Made by a program: the position numbers and the translations under genes. This document shows positions 1 to 5,469 of a stretch of DNA of 5,469 bases, in pieces. Below the pieces are notes generated by a model. It was not told where the DNA came from, searched no databases, and saw only the letters and a program-made list of their open reading frames with translations. The DNA lies in NCBI GenBank assembly GCA_002340765.1, contig DDMS01000003.1, positions 3,580 to 9,048 of the forward strand, given 5' to 3'. Source of the stretch: Flavobacteriaceae bacterium UBA2540. Its GTDB lineage: Bacteria; Bacteroidota; Bacteroidia; Flavobacteriales; Flavobacteriaceae. Numbering within the stretch: the stretch's first letter is position 1; each line of letters starts with the position of its first letter.

Positions 1-165
1 GTTATTCCATTTTTGTTGTAAGTAATCTCTTGCAAATTCGGGAACCCAAACTGTATTATAATAGCGAGCTAAATGTTCAGAAAGTGATGTTTTTCCTGAA
101 GATTCAGGACCAAACAATACAACTTTTACAATGTTGATGGGTTGTTGTTGAAGCTTTTTTTCCAT
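1..165 (-). CDS. NadR-like ribosylnicotinamide kinase (P-loop ATPase), N-terminal 55 residues only
   Basis: This is the first 55 codons of a gene that continues beyond the left edge. The translation begins MEKKLQQQ and reaches a textbook Walker A loop, GPESSGKTSL, at residues 19-28. It continues with VPEFARDYLQ (41-50), a stretch typical of the kinase domain of NadR and of stand-alone flavobacterial relatives. That domain phosphorylates nicotinamide riboside to NMN in the cytoplasm. The pnuC gene directly upstream encodes the matching transporter, so a role in NAD salvage is well supported by context. The ATG at 165 is preferred because the peptide before the P-loop has the usual family length. 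This start makes the gene overlap the 3' end of pnuC by 40 bases in another frame, which suggests coupled translation. An N-terminal adenylyltransferase or DNA-binding domain, as in enterobacterial NadR, is absent because the P-loop sits at the very N-terminus. The catalytic remainder is outside the window. Confidence 0.82.
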   Translation of the reverse strand, partial: MEKKLQQQPINIVKVVLFGPESSGKTSLSEHLARYYNTVWVPEFARDYLQQKWNN

Positions 166-758
166 GCGAAATAACCAGCAATTGCTATAAATGTGAATCC
201 AAAATATTGAAAACTAGTGAATGTAAATCCTTTGTAAAAATAAAGTGGAATTGAAATGATATTACCAATAATCCAAAAAATCCAATTTTCGATTTTGCGT
301 TTTGCCATCAACCACATCCCTACGAAAAAAATAGCAGTCGTAAATGTGTCAATATAAGCGATCCAATTTGTCCATTTTTTGAAAAATGAATATACAAAAT
401 AAACGAAAACTAACGTTGCAACAAATAGCAAAATTGCGATTTTTTTATCCTTTGAATTCATAATTGATATTGGAGTAACGAGGGTTTCATCTACTTTTCT
501 GGTCCAAATATACCATCCAAAAACACTCATGATAAAATAATATGCATTGATTATCATATCACCCAATAAATCCCATTGAAAAAGCAAATACACAAAAATT
601 GCGGTGCTGATCATTCCTGTTGGAAACACCCAAATTTTATTTTGTTTGGAATACCAAACAGATAAAAAACCAAAAATAACAGCAATAATTTCTAAAACAG
701 TTTCTGTAGTTGAATAGGTTTTGTATTGACCAAAAAAGAAATCAAAAATCGCTATCAT
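126..758 (-). CDS. pnuC: PnuC family nicotinamide riboside transporter
   Basis: A complete 210-residue, very hydrophobic inner-membrane protein with about seven predicted membrane segments (roughly 21-37, 42-58, 65-85, 106-126, 134-152, 156-175, 179-199). PnuC family signatures are visible: an early EIIAVIFGFLSVWYS segment (23-37), GWYIW (81-85), and a W-x-x-W element at W159-W162 within ENWIFWIIGN, which in the family lies in the substrate-binding region. PnuC proteins move nicotinamide riboside by facilitated diffusion, and uptake is driven by cytoplasmic phosphorylation. The kinase that would do this overlaps the 3' end of this gene by 40 bases. Other Bacteroidota PnuC-like proteins (PnuT) carry thiamine, but those are normally tied to TPP riboswitches and thiamine genes. 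Neither is seen here, so riboside is the better substrate guess. The gene starts 31 bases after the phosphopantetheinyl transferase stop, consistent with one transcript. No strong ribosome binding site is visible. Confidence 0.92.
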   Translation of the reverse strand: MIAIFDFFFGQYKTYSTTETVLEIIAVIFGFLSVWYSKQNKIWVFPTGMISTAIFVYLLFQWDLLGDMIINAYYFIMSVFGWYIWTRKVDETLVTPISIMNSKDKKIAILLFVATLVFVYFVYSFFKKWTNWIAYIDTFTTAIFFVGMWLMAKRKIENWIFWIIGNIISIPLYFYKGFTFTSFQYFGFTFIAIAGYFAWKKSFNNNPSTL

Positions 759-777
759 TATAAATTATAGTGCCTAA

Positions 778-789
778 AAATACGTATTT
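778..789. promoter_or_regulatory. 12-bp perfect palindrome between PPTase gene and pnuC
   Basis: AAATACGTATTT reads identically on both strands and lies in the 31-base gap upstream of pnuC (ATG at 758). Having no loop, it looks more like a dimeric regulator site than a hairpin. It could be an operator for the NAD-salvage genes, but a palindrome of this length is expected a few times by chance in 5.5 kb of such AT-rich DNA. The regulatory role is therefore only a suggestion based on position. Confidence 0.22.
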
Positions 790-1416
790 CTAGTAAGCAT
801 ATACACACGTAAAGTCTTCGAATTCTAAAAATTCAATATCATAATTGGTTTCTGTACCTTCAAAACGAATGGTTCCTGTAGTTTTTTCATCCTCAAAATT
901 AAAATCTTCAATAAAAATATGATGTAAAAAAAGCAGTTTTTTCTCCCCGTAAATTTTATATAAACTTTCTTTTCCTCCCCAAACAATGGTTAATTTTCGA
1001 GTTAAAGTAGCAACATTTGCAATGGTTTTATATTCTTCAATTGGCGTAAATTTGTTGGCAATTTTCAAAATTTTTTCACGCTGTTTTTCAATGTCAATTC
1101 CTACGCTTTTTTCTTCAGAAACTATCACTCCAGTAAACTGAAAAGAATGTGTCATCGATATAAATCGACCATCTTTTAAGTGTGGTTTTCCATATTCATC
1201 ATATTGTAAATCAGAATCTTGAATATTAAATTCTTTTAAAATATTCCTAATGCTTAAAAACTCTTTTTGACGCAATTCTGATTTCATTGATTCAAGTCTT
1301 TGTTTGCTATAGTCAGAAAGTGAAATATGTTTTTGAAGGTCTTCAATCGTTTCTTCAATTTTCCAAATAATAACTTTGGTGGTTTCAGAAACCGATAATG
1401 TTTTGAAAAGAGGCAT
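790..1416 (-). CDS. Sfp-type 4'-phosphopantetheinyl transferase superfamily protein
   Basis: A 208-residue cytoplasmic enzyme expected to transfer 4'-phosphopantetheine from CoA onto a serine of carrier proteins (fatty acid, polyketide or peptide synthesis). Family motifs appear in order: YGKPHL (75-80), a THS element in ISMTHS (H90), VGIDIE (105-110) with metal-binding D108 and E110, and WGGKESLYKIYG (146-157) with E150 and K154. The spacing between the last two motifs (about 40 residues) fits the Sfp class. The second motif has Gly where many members have Ser, Thr or Cys after the Trp, a mild variation. The start at 1416 (MPLFK) is chosen because the frame stays open 82 codons further upstream only as antisense to ahcY, giving a Cys/Phe-rich peptide unlike the family. 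The gene is divergent from ahcY across 60 bp and is followed by pnuC after 31 bases. The carrier-protein target cannot be read from this window. No dedicated AcpS-type features are seen. Confidence 0.88.
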   Translation of the reverse strand: MPLFKTLSVSETTKVIIWKIEETIEDLQKHISLSDYSKQRLESMKSELRQKEFLSIRNILKEFNIQDSDLQYDEYGKPHLKDGRFISMTHSFQFTGVIVSEEKSVGIDIEKQREKILKIANKFTPIEEYKTIANVATLTRKLTIVWGGKESLYKIYGEKKLLFLHHIFIEDFNFEDEKTTGTIRFEGTETNYDIEFLEFEDFTCVYAY

Positions 1417-1436
1417 ATTTTTTAAAATGTATATTG

Positions 1437-1444
1437 TAACTTTG
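1437..1444 (+). promoter_or_regulatory. ahcY: Bacteroidota-type -7 promoter element for ahcY
   Basis: TAACTTTG matches the Bacteroidota -7 consensus TAnnTTTG exactly. It lies 32 bases before the ahcY ATG, which predicts a leader of roughly 25-30 bases. A TTG -33 box at normal spacing is not apparent, so the element may be helped by another factor or the -33 box may be weak. The short leader leaves no room for an S-adenosylhomocysteine riboswitch. Confidence 0.6.
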
Positions 1445-1454
1445 CAATCGCAAA
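1441..1454. repeat. Inverted repeat TTTGC-AATC-GCAAA at centre of the divergent promoter
   Basis: Five-base perfect arms flank a four-base spacer. The left arm overlaps the TTTG of the plus-strand -7 element. The right arm overlaps the TTTG of a similar minus-strand element. It could be a small operator, but the symmetry is equally explained by two opposed -7 boxes sharing the same bases. Confidence 0.35.
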
Positions 1455-1458
1455 ATAA
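1451..1458 (-). promoter_or_regulatory. Possible -7 promoter element for the PPTase-pnuC-kinase genes
   Basis: Read on the minus strand this is TTATTTTG, one mismatch from TAnnTTTG. It lies 34 bases upstream of the phosphopantetheinyl transferase ATG at 1416, almost the mirror image of the ahcY element. No well-spaced TTG -33 box is visible. It is the best candidate in the short divergent region, but it is weak evidence. Confidence 0.35.
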
Positions 1459-1476
1459 ATCATAAATGTACTTAAT

Positions 1477-2784
1477 ATGAGCACAAAAATAGCATATGTA
1501 CCTTATAAAGTTAAAGATATTTCTTTGGCAGCTTGGGGTAGAAAAGAAATTGAATTGGCAGAAGCAGAAATGCCAGGTTTGATGGCATTGAGAGAAGAAT
1601 ATAAAAATATACAACCTCTTAAAGGAGCAAGAATTGCAGGTTGTTTGCACATGACCATTCAAACAGCAGTTTTAATTGAAACTTTGCAATCATTAGGTGC
1701 CGAAGTTACTTGGAGTTCATGTAATATTTTTTCAACCCAAGACCAAGCTGCAGCTGCAATTGCAGCTCAAGGATTAGCAGTGTATGCGTGGAAAGGAATG
1801 AATGAAGTGGAGTTTGATTGGTGTATAGAACAAACCTTATTCTTTGGAGAAGATCGCAAACCATTAAACATGATTTTGGATGATGGGGGAGATTTAACGA
1901 ACATGGTTTTAGACAGATATCCCGAATTGGCTGCAGGAATCAATGGTTTGTCTGAAGAAACTACAACAGGAGTTCACAGATTATATGAACGCATGAAAAA
2001 CGGTACTTTGCCAATGCCAGCCATCAACGTGAATGATTCTGTTACGAAATCGAAATTTGATAATAAATATGGTTGTAAAGAATCTGCAGTAGACGCAGTT
2101 CGTAGAGCAACAGATACTATGTTGGCAGGAAAAAGAGTAATTGTTTGTGGTTATGGAGATGTTGGAAAAGGAACAGCAGCGTCATTTAAAGGTGCAGGTT
2201 CTATTGTGACAGTAACCGAAATTGACCCAATTTGTGCATTGCAAGCTTGTATGGATGGTTTTGAAGTGAAGCGTTTAGAAACCGTTCTTCCAACTGCGGA
2301 TATCGTAATAACTACTACTGGAAATAAAGATATTGTGCGTTCTGAGCATTTTCAAGCGATGAAAGACAAAACAATTGTGTGTAATATTGGTCATTTTGAC
2401 AATGAAATTGATGTTGCTTGGTTAAACAAAAACAGCGAAAAAATCGAAATCAAACCACAGGTTGATAAATACAATATCAATGGAAAAGATATTATTTTAT
2501 TGGCTGAAGGTCGTTTGGTAAATTTAGGTTGCGCAACTGGTCATCCAAGTTTTGTGATGTCAAATTCTTTTACAAATCAAACGTTGGCACAAATTGAATT
2601 GTGGACAAATAAAGATGCGTATCAAAATGAAGTGTATATGTTGCCAAAACATTTAGATGAAAAAGTAGCAAAATTACACCTAGAAAAAATGGGTGTTGAG
2701 CTTACAGAATTGAGACAAGATCAAGCGGATTATATTGGTGTAACTAGACAAGGCCCTTATAAACCAGATTATTATAGATATTAA
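1477..2784 (+). CDS. ahcY: Adenosylhomocysteinase (S-adenosyl-L-homocysteine hydrolase)
   Basis: A complete 435-residue cytoplasmic NAD-dependent enzyme that splits S-adenosylhomocysteine, the inhibitory by-product of methyltransferases, into adenosine and homocysteine. Hallmarks are present in order: GCLHMT with H58, DDGGDLTN (135-142), SEETTTG (159-165), NDSVTKSKFDN (186-196) with the catalytic Lys191 and Asp195 pair, and the NAD-binding loop GYGDVGKG (225-232). These are followed by CNIGHFDNEID with H306, LGCATGHPSFVMS (350-362), and the C-terminal tail ending GPYKPDYYRY, whose K429 and Y433 correspond to the residues that reach the NAD site of the partner subunit. All expected catalytic residues are there. 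The length matches the shorter class without the roughly 40-residue insert common in proteobacterial enzymes. The gene stands alone between a divergent promoter and its own terminator, so it is probably monocistronic. Codon use and composition look like the neighbours, with no sign of transfer. Confidence 0.98.
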   Translation: MSTKIAYVPYKVKDISLAAWGRKEIELAEAEMPGLMALREEYKNIQPLKGARIAGCLHMTIQTAVLIETLQSLGAEVTWSSCNIFSTQDQAAAAIAAQGLAVYAWKGMNEVEFDWCIEQTLFFGEDRKPLNMILDDGGDLTNMVLDRYPELAAGINGLSEETTTGVHRLYERMKNGTLPMPAINVNDSVTKSKFDNKYGCKESAVDAVRRATDTMLAGKRVIVCGYGDVGKGTAASFKGAGSIVTVTEIDPICALQACMDGFEVKRLETVLPTADIVITTTGNKDIVRSEHFQAMKDKTIVCNIGHFDNEIDVAWLNKNSEKIEIKPQVDKYNINGKDIILLAEGRLVNLGCATGHPSFVMSNSFTNQTLAQIELWTNKDAYQNEVYMLPKHLDEKVAKLHLEKMGVELTELRQDQADYIGVTRQGPYKPDYYRY

Positions 2785-2809
2785 TCTATTGATTTATATT
2801 ATACAAAAG

Positions 2810-2838
2810 CCCTTACAACATTGTGAGGGTATTTTTTT
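2810..2838 (+). terminator. Rho-independent terminator of ahcY
   Basis: The arms CCCTTACAA (2810-2818) and TTGTGAGGG (2821-2829) pair over nine positions with a single T-G wobble. In practice this is a 7-bp stem with a 6-base loop. Seven T residues follow at 2832-2838 after a TA. It begins 25 bases after the ahcY stop, where a terminator is expected. Confidence 0.88.
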
Positions 2839-2862
2839 ACAATATATTATGTATCCTTATAA

Positions 2863-3487
2863 CATAAATTTACTGTTATTGTTTTTGACAAAATTCCAAA
2901 TTCAGCTTGGTTTCACAAACCTTATGATGAAATGACTGAAGAAGAAATTTGTTCGAAAAGTGGCTTTAGAGCAACCTAAATTTGCGAAGAAAAAAAGCTC
3001 GTTTTCATCCAAAATAGTCCCTTAAAAATAGCGCCTTGCCCTTTCATATTCAAATAAATCCTAATTTCTGAAAAATAAAAAGTAAATACTTCTTGCGAAT
3101 CGTTTGCCAATATCAAGGAAAAATTATGGTTTGTATTGCTTCCATTAATGTCATATTATAATAAAAAAATCTTTTTTACCAATAAGTTCCAAGGTTTAGA
3201 AGGGATTTTTTTCAGAACAAAATGCTACTATGAAATTCTTGTATCCAACTGAAAAAGCAATCATTTTTTTGTCATCAAATTTTCAATGAACACAAAATTA
3301 ATTCGTATTAAAAGTAGCGCATTCCAATAAAGAAGCCACACTTTTTTGGTATTTGAACATCACTTTTTTAGCCACCACCAAAGAAGTTCGCAATTCGGAA
3401 ATCATTTCAAAAATTAGATTGCATACCATTTCTTTGACCGATAATTTTAGAACTGAAATTCACCAACAAATTGAAATCAAAAAATAG
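2863..3487 (+). pseudogene. pbpC: Decayed C-terminal remnant of penicillin-binding protein 1C
   Basis: Three frames together give a recognisable PBP1C C-terminal end. Frame 1 (from 2863) reads FDKIPNSAWFHKPYDEM, then CSKSGFRAT, a stop at 2977, ICEEKKLVFIQNSPLK, stops at 3055 and 3076, then CESFANIKEKLWFVLLPLM up to about 3168. A short frame-3 piece, PRFRRDF (3189-3209), follows. Frame 2 (from 3212) gives SEQNATMKFLYP, stops at 3287 and 3299, then FVLKVAHSNKEATLFWYLN and HTISLTDNF, ending IEIKK at the TAG 3485-3487. The FW-(H/Y)-L/I-N and HT-(L/I)-(S/T)-(L/V)-D pattern is that of the C-terminal domain of bifunctional PBP1C, and the SGF/SGY plus cysteine region is the linker after its transpeptidase domain. 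An intact protein of the family has roughly 750-800 residues; the transglycosylase and nearly all of the transpeptidase part are missing. Five stops and two frame changes make a functional product very unlikely. Family assignment rests on remembered pattern, not a search. Confidence 0.75.
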
Positions 3488-3517
3488 GTTTTTGTGAAAA
3501 TATTTGCATTGATAACA

Positions 3518-3537
3518 TAAAAAAACATCTTTTTTTA
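3518..3537 (+). terminator. A/T-only hairpin with T-tract after the pbpC remnant
   Basis: TAAAAAAA and TTTTTTTA are perfect 8-base arms around a CATC loop, 30 bases after the remnant's stop codon. This could be the old terminator of the lost pbpC gene. A stem made only of A-T pairs is weak, and runs of A and T are common in this genome, so the call is tentative. The rest of 3488-3636 holds no gene that I can support. Confidence 0.28.
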
Positions 3538-3538
3538 G

Positions 3539-3546
3539 CATCTTTG
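3539..3546 (+). promoter_or_regulatory. Weak -7-like element upstream of the MBL-S8 unit
   Basis: CATCTTTG differs at one position from TAnnTTTG and lies about 90 bases before the metallo-hydrolase ATG. No TTG box is seen at the usual spacing. It is the closest match in the 149-base gap and would give a leader of roughly 80-85 bases. The true promoter may be elsewhere. Confidence 0.2.
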
Positions 3547-3636
3547 CTTATATTCAAATAAATGACCGAAAATCGAATCATTCAATTCATGAAATGCTTA
3601 TTTTTATAATGAATTTAGGATTGATATTATTTTAAT

Positions 3637-4479
3637 ATGAAGATATATCCCATAGAAACAGGAAATTTTAAATTGGATGGAGGAGCCATGTTTGGCGTGG
3701 TTCCAAAATCAATTTGGCAAAAAACCAATCCTGCAGACGCCAATAATTTGATAGAAATGAGCATGCGTTGCTTGTTAATCGAAGATGGGAATCGCTTGAT
3801 TTTGATTGATGCTGGCTTGGGAAACAAACAATCTGACAAGTTTTTCAGTCATTATTACCTTTTTGGAGATTTCTCTTTGGATACTTCTTTGAAAAAAATA
3901 GGCTTTCACAGAGATGCTATTACCGATGTTTTTTTGACGCATTTGCACTTTGATCATTGTGGAGGAGTCATTCAAAAAAATAAAGATGGGTTGCTAATTC
4001 CTGCTTTTAAAAATGCCAAAGTATGGTCAAATGATAAGCATTGGAAATGGGCAACAGAAACAAATCCAAGAGAAAAAGCCTCTTTTTTATCAGAAAATAT
4101 CTTGCCTATTCAGGAAAATGGTCAATTGAATTTTATCCATAGAAATGCCAAAGATCAAATAGGTTTTGACGTACTTTTTGTGGATGGTCATACAGAAAAG
4201 CAAATGTTGCCAATCATTCAATATCAAGGAAAAACCTTGGTTTTTATGGCAGATTTGTTACCCACAATTGGGCATATTCCATTGCCATATGTGATGGGTT
4301 ATGACACAAGACCACTCATTACCATCAAAGAAAAAGCGGCTTTTTTAAAACAAGCTGCTGACCATAATTTTTACCTTTTTTTAGAACACGATGCAACCTA
4401 TGAAATTTGTACTGTTCAGCATACAGAAAAAGGCGTTCGATTGAATACCACTTACCAATTTACAGAAATATTTACGTAA
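3637..4479 (+). CDS. MBL-fold metallo-hydrolase (metallo-beta-lactamase superfamily)
   Basis: A complete 280-residue protein without signal peptide or membrane segments, so probably cytoplasmic. The di-metal site of the superfamily is fully visible. THLHFDHCGG at 101-110 supplies H102, H104, D106 and H107. VDGHTEKQ supplies H185, MADLLP supplies the bridging D206, and FLEHDATY supplies H251. An early LILIDAGLG strand (54-62) is the usual start of the fold. The GHT and MADLLPT features and overall length resemble the lactonase-like/hydrolase branch rather than true beta-lactamases, glyoxalases or RNases. The substrate cannot be determined from the sequence. It precedes the S8 protease gene by 13 bases and is very likely co-transcribed with it. 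The ATG at 3637 leads straight into MKIYPIETGNF, a natural N-terminus. No clear ribosome binding site is present, as is normal for the phylum. Confidence 0.9.
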   Translation: MKIYPIETGNFKLDGGAMFGVVPKSIWQKTNPADANNLIEMSMRCLLIEDGNRLILIDAGLGNKQSDKFFSHYYLFGDFSLDTSLKKIGFHRDAITDVFLTHLHFDHCGGVIQKNKDGLLIPAFKNAKVWSNDKHWKWATETNPREKASFLSENILPIQENGQLNFIHRNAKDQIGFDVLFVDGHTEKQMLPIIQYQGKTLVFMADLLPTIGHIPLPYVMGYDTRPLITIKEKAAFLKQAADHNFYLFLEHDATYEICTVQHTEKGVRLNTTYQFTEIFT

Positions 4480-4492
4480 GAATTTTATAGAA

Positions 4493-5469
4493 ATGAGAAT
4501 CCTAAAATCAATTTTTTTAAGTGCCTTTGCGGCTCTTTTTTTAGCGAGTTGTGCATCAACTCAAAAAGTTTTATCACTTCCCAATTTTGATGCTCCAATT
4601 AAAATTACTCCAAAACAGTCAGTGCTTTCCGAAGAAGAGGAAAAGTTTTGGTCGCATGCAGATTTAACAAAAGATTCTATTGCAGGAATGAGTTTAGAAA
4701 AAGCGTATCAGTTTTTGGAAGGTAAAAAACCAACATCGGTGATTGTTGCCATTGCAGATTCTGGCGTTGATATTGAACACGAAGATTTGAAAGATGTACT
4801 TTGGATGAATACCAAAGAAATCAAAGGAAACAACATTGATGACGATAAAAATGGGTATGTAGATGACATTTATGGATGGAATTTTCTTGGAAATGCATCC
4901 GGAAAAATTATCAATGCTGATCAATTAGAAATCACACGTTTGGTGAAAAAAAGACGTGAGAAGTTTGGAGATAAAAAATCCGAAGAAATTGCTGAAAATG
5001 ACACATACGAGTTTGAGTCGTATCAGAGATTAAATCAAGAATATATGTTAACTATTAGTCAAAAAGAATTCGAAATTCAAGAAATGCAGCAAACTATTTC
5101 CAACTTAGAGAGAGTGAAACAAGTTTTTACGGATGTAAAGAAATTAGTAGGAAAAGAAAAGTTGAGATTGAGTGATTTAGATAGCTTAAAACCAACAAGT
5201 TTGATGATGATTTCACAAATTGAAGCTATCAAAAAGATATTGGAAAATGGTTCTAATGAAGATGATTTATTAGAGTATTACCAAAAAGTTGCTGATTATA
5301 CAAAAGAATTGAAAAAGGCTATAAAAGGCTATGATTTGGACCTGAATGTTCGTGAAACATTGGGAGATGATTTATATGATATCAATGACAAATTTTATGG
5401 AAATAATAATGTTATTGGAGATAAAGATTTGGAAAAACACGGAACTCATGTTGCTGGAATTGTAGCTGC
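4493..5469 (+). CDS. S8 family (subtilisin-like) lipoprotein protease, N-terminal 325 residues
   Basis: An open frame from the ATG at 4493 that runs off the right edge. Residues 1-19 form a lipoprotein signal peptide ending in the lipobox LASC (C20), so the protein should be lipid-anchored, periplasmic or at the outer membrane. The catalytic Asp motif is VAIADSGVDIEHEDL (D89). A DDDKNGYVDD stretch at 116-125, rich in Asp and resembling calcium-binding loops common in these proteases, leads into YGWNF. The catalytic His motif HGTHVAGI begins at H316, just before the window ends; the catalytic Ser is not included. Asp and His are 227 residues apart, whereas classical subtilisins have about 30. 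Most of the extra sequence (about 140-310) is charged, with Q/E/K-rich helical runs (about 175-280) suggestive of coiled coil. Related flavobacterial S8 proteins are known to carry long inserts here. The 13-base gap to the MBL gene implies one operon. Confidence 0.9.
   Translation, partial: MRILKSIFLSAFAALFLASCASTQKVLSLPNFDAPIKITPKQSVLSEEEEKFWSHADLTKDSIAGMSLEKAYQFLEGKKPTSVIVAIADSGVDIEHEDLKDVLWMNTKEIKGNNIDDDKNGYVDDIYGWNFLGNASGKIINADQLEITRLVKKRREKFGDKKSEEIAENDTYEFESYQRLNQEYMLTISQKEFEIQEMQQTISNLERVKQVFTDVKKLVGKEKLRLSDLDSLKPTSLMMISQIEAIKKILENGSNEDDLLEYYQKVADYTKELKKAIKGYDLDLNVRETLGDDLYDINDKFYGNNNVIGDKDLEKHGTHVAGIVA

Noticed and set aside
1445..1476. A possible SAH-sensing riboswitch upstream of ahcY
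   Set aside because: The predicted leader is under 35 bases and has no stable helices, too short for any known SAH or SAM aptamer.
1417..1662. An 82-codon upstream extension of the phosphopantetheinyl transferase frame
   Set aside because: It is antisense to the start of ahcY, crosses the divergent promoter and encodes a Cys/Phe-rich peptide unlike the family. MPLFK at 1416 is a natural start.
3046..3563. A 14-base direct repeat, ATATTCAAATAAAT, at 3046-3059 and 3550-3563
   Set aside because: One copy lies inside the pbpC remnant and the other in the gap after it. There is no mobile-element feature between them, and AT-rich repeats of this length arise readily by chance.
3562..3609. A 15-codon open frame starting MTENRIIQFM before the MBL gene
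   Set aside because: It is too short, stops at 3607 and shows no recognisable family. It could be a gene relic, but this cannot be supported.
3583..3616. A 7-base inverted repeat, AATTCAT and ATGAATT, before the MBL gene
   Set aside because: The arms are AT-rich and separated by a long loop, so the structure is weak and expected by chance.
3627..3975. Two short minus-strand open frames (3627-3839 and 3775-3975)
   Set aside because: They lie opposite the MBL-fold gene, whose metal-binding motifs prove the plus-strand reading. They show no motif of their own.
4694..4924. A 76-codon minus-strand open frame
   Set aside because: It is the antisense shadow of the S8 protease region containing the catalytic Asp and the Asp-rich loop.

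Overview
The window looks like ordinary chromosome from a marine-type member of the Bacteroidota, most likely family Flavobacteriaceae. The DNA is AT-rich, start codons lack clear Shine-Dalgarno sequences, and a TAnnTTTG-type -7 promoter element lies before ahcY. The protein set (NadR-like kinase with PnuC, a Sfp-type phosphopantetheinyl transferase divergent from ahcY, and a lipoprotein S8 protease with a long insert) also has a flavobacterial character. This placement is inferred from sequence character and recalled family resemblance; no search was run.

Layout. Positions 1-1416 carry three minus-strand genes in transcription order: a Sfp-type 4'-phosphopantetheinyl transferase (1416 to 790), the nicotinamide riboside transporter pnuC (758 to 126), and the start of a NadR-like ribosylnicotinamide kinase (165, running off the left edge). 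PnuC would bring nicotinamide riboside in and the kinase would trap it as NMN for NAD synthesis. A 60-bp divergent promoter region (1417-1476) separates this group from ahcY (1477-2784, plus strand). AhcY is a complete S-adenosylhomocysteine hydrolase that ends at a clear intrinsic terminator (2810-2838).

Positions 2839-3636 hold no intact gene, but the stretch is not empty. About 620 bp (2863-3487) can be read as the decayed C-terminal end of a penicillin-binding protein 1C gene (pbpC). It is spread over three frames, carries five in-frame stops, and has lost all of its transglycosylase and most of its transpeptidase part. This is the most informative non-obvious feature in the window.

The right part holds a two-gene plus-strand unit: an MBL-fold metallo-hydrolase (3637-4479) and, 13 bp later, an S8 subtilisin-like lipoprotein protease (4493 to the right edge). 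The protease has roughly 170 extra residues, largely predicted helix or coiled coil, between its catalytic Asp and His. I see no CRISPR array, tRNA, rRNA, insertion sequence, phage gene or clearly new multi-gene system here.
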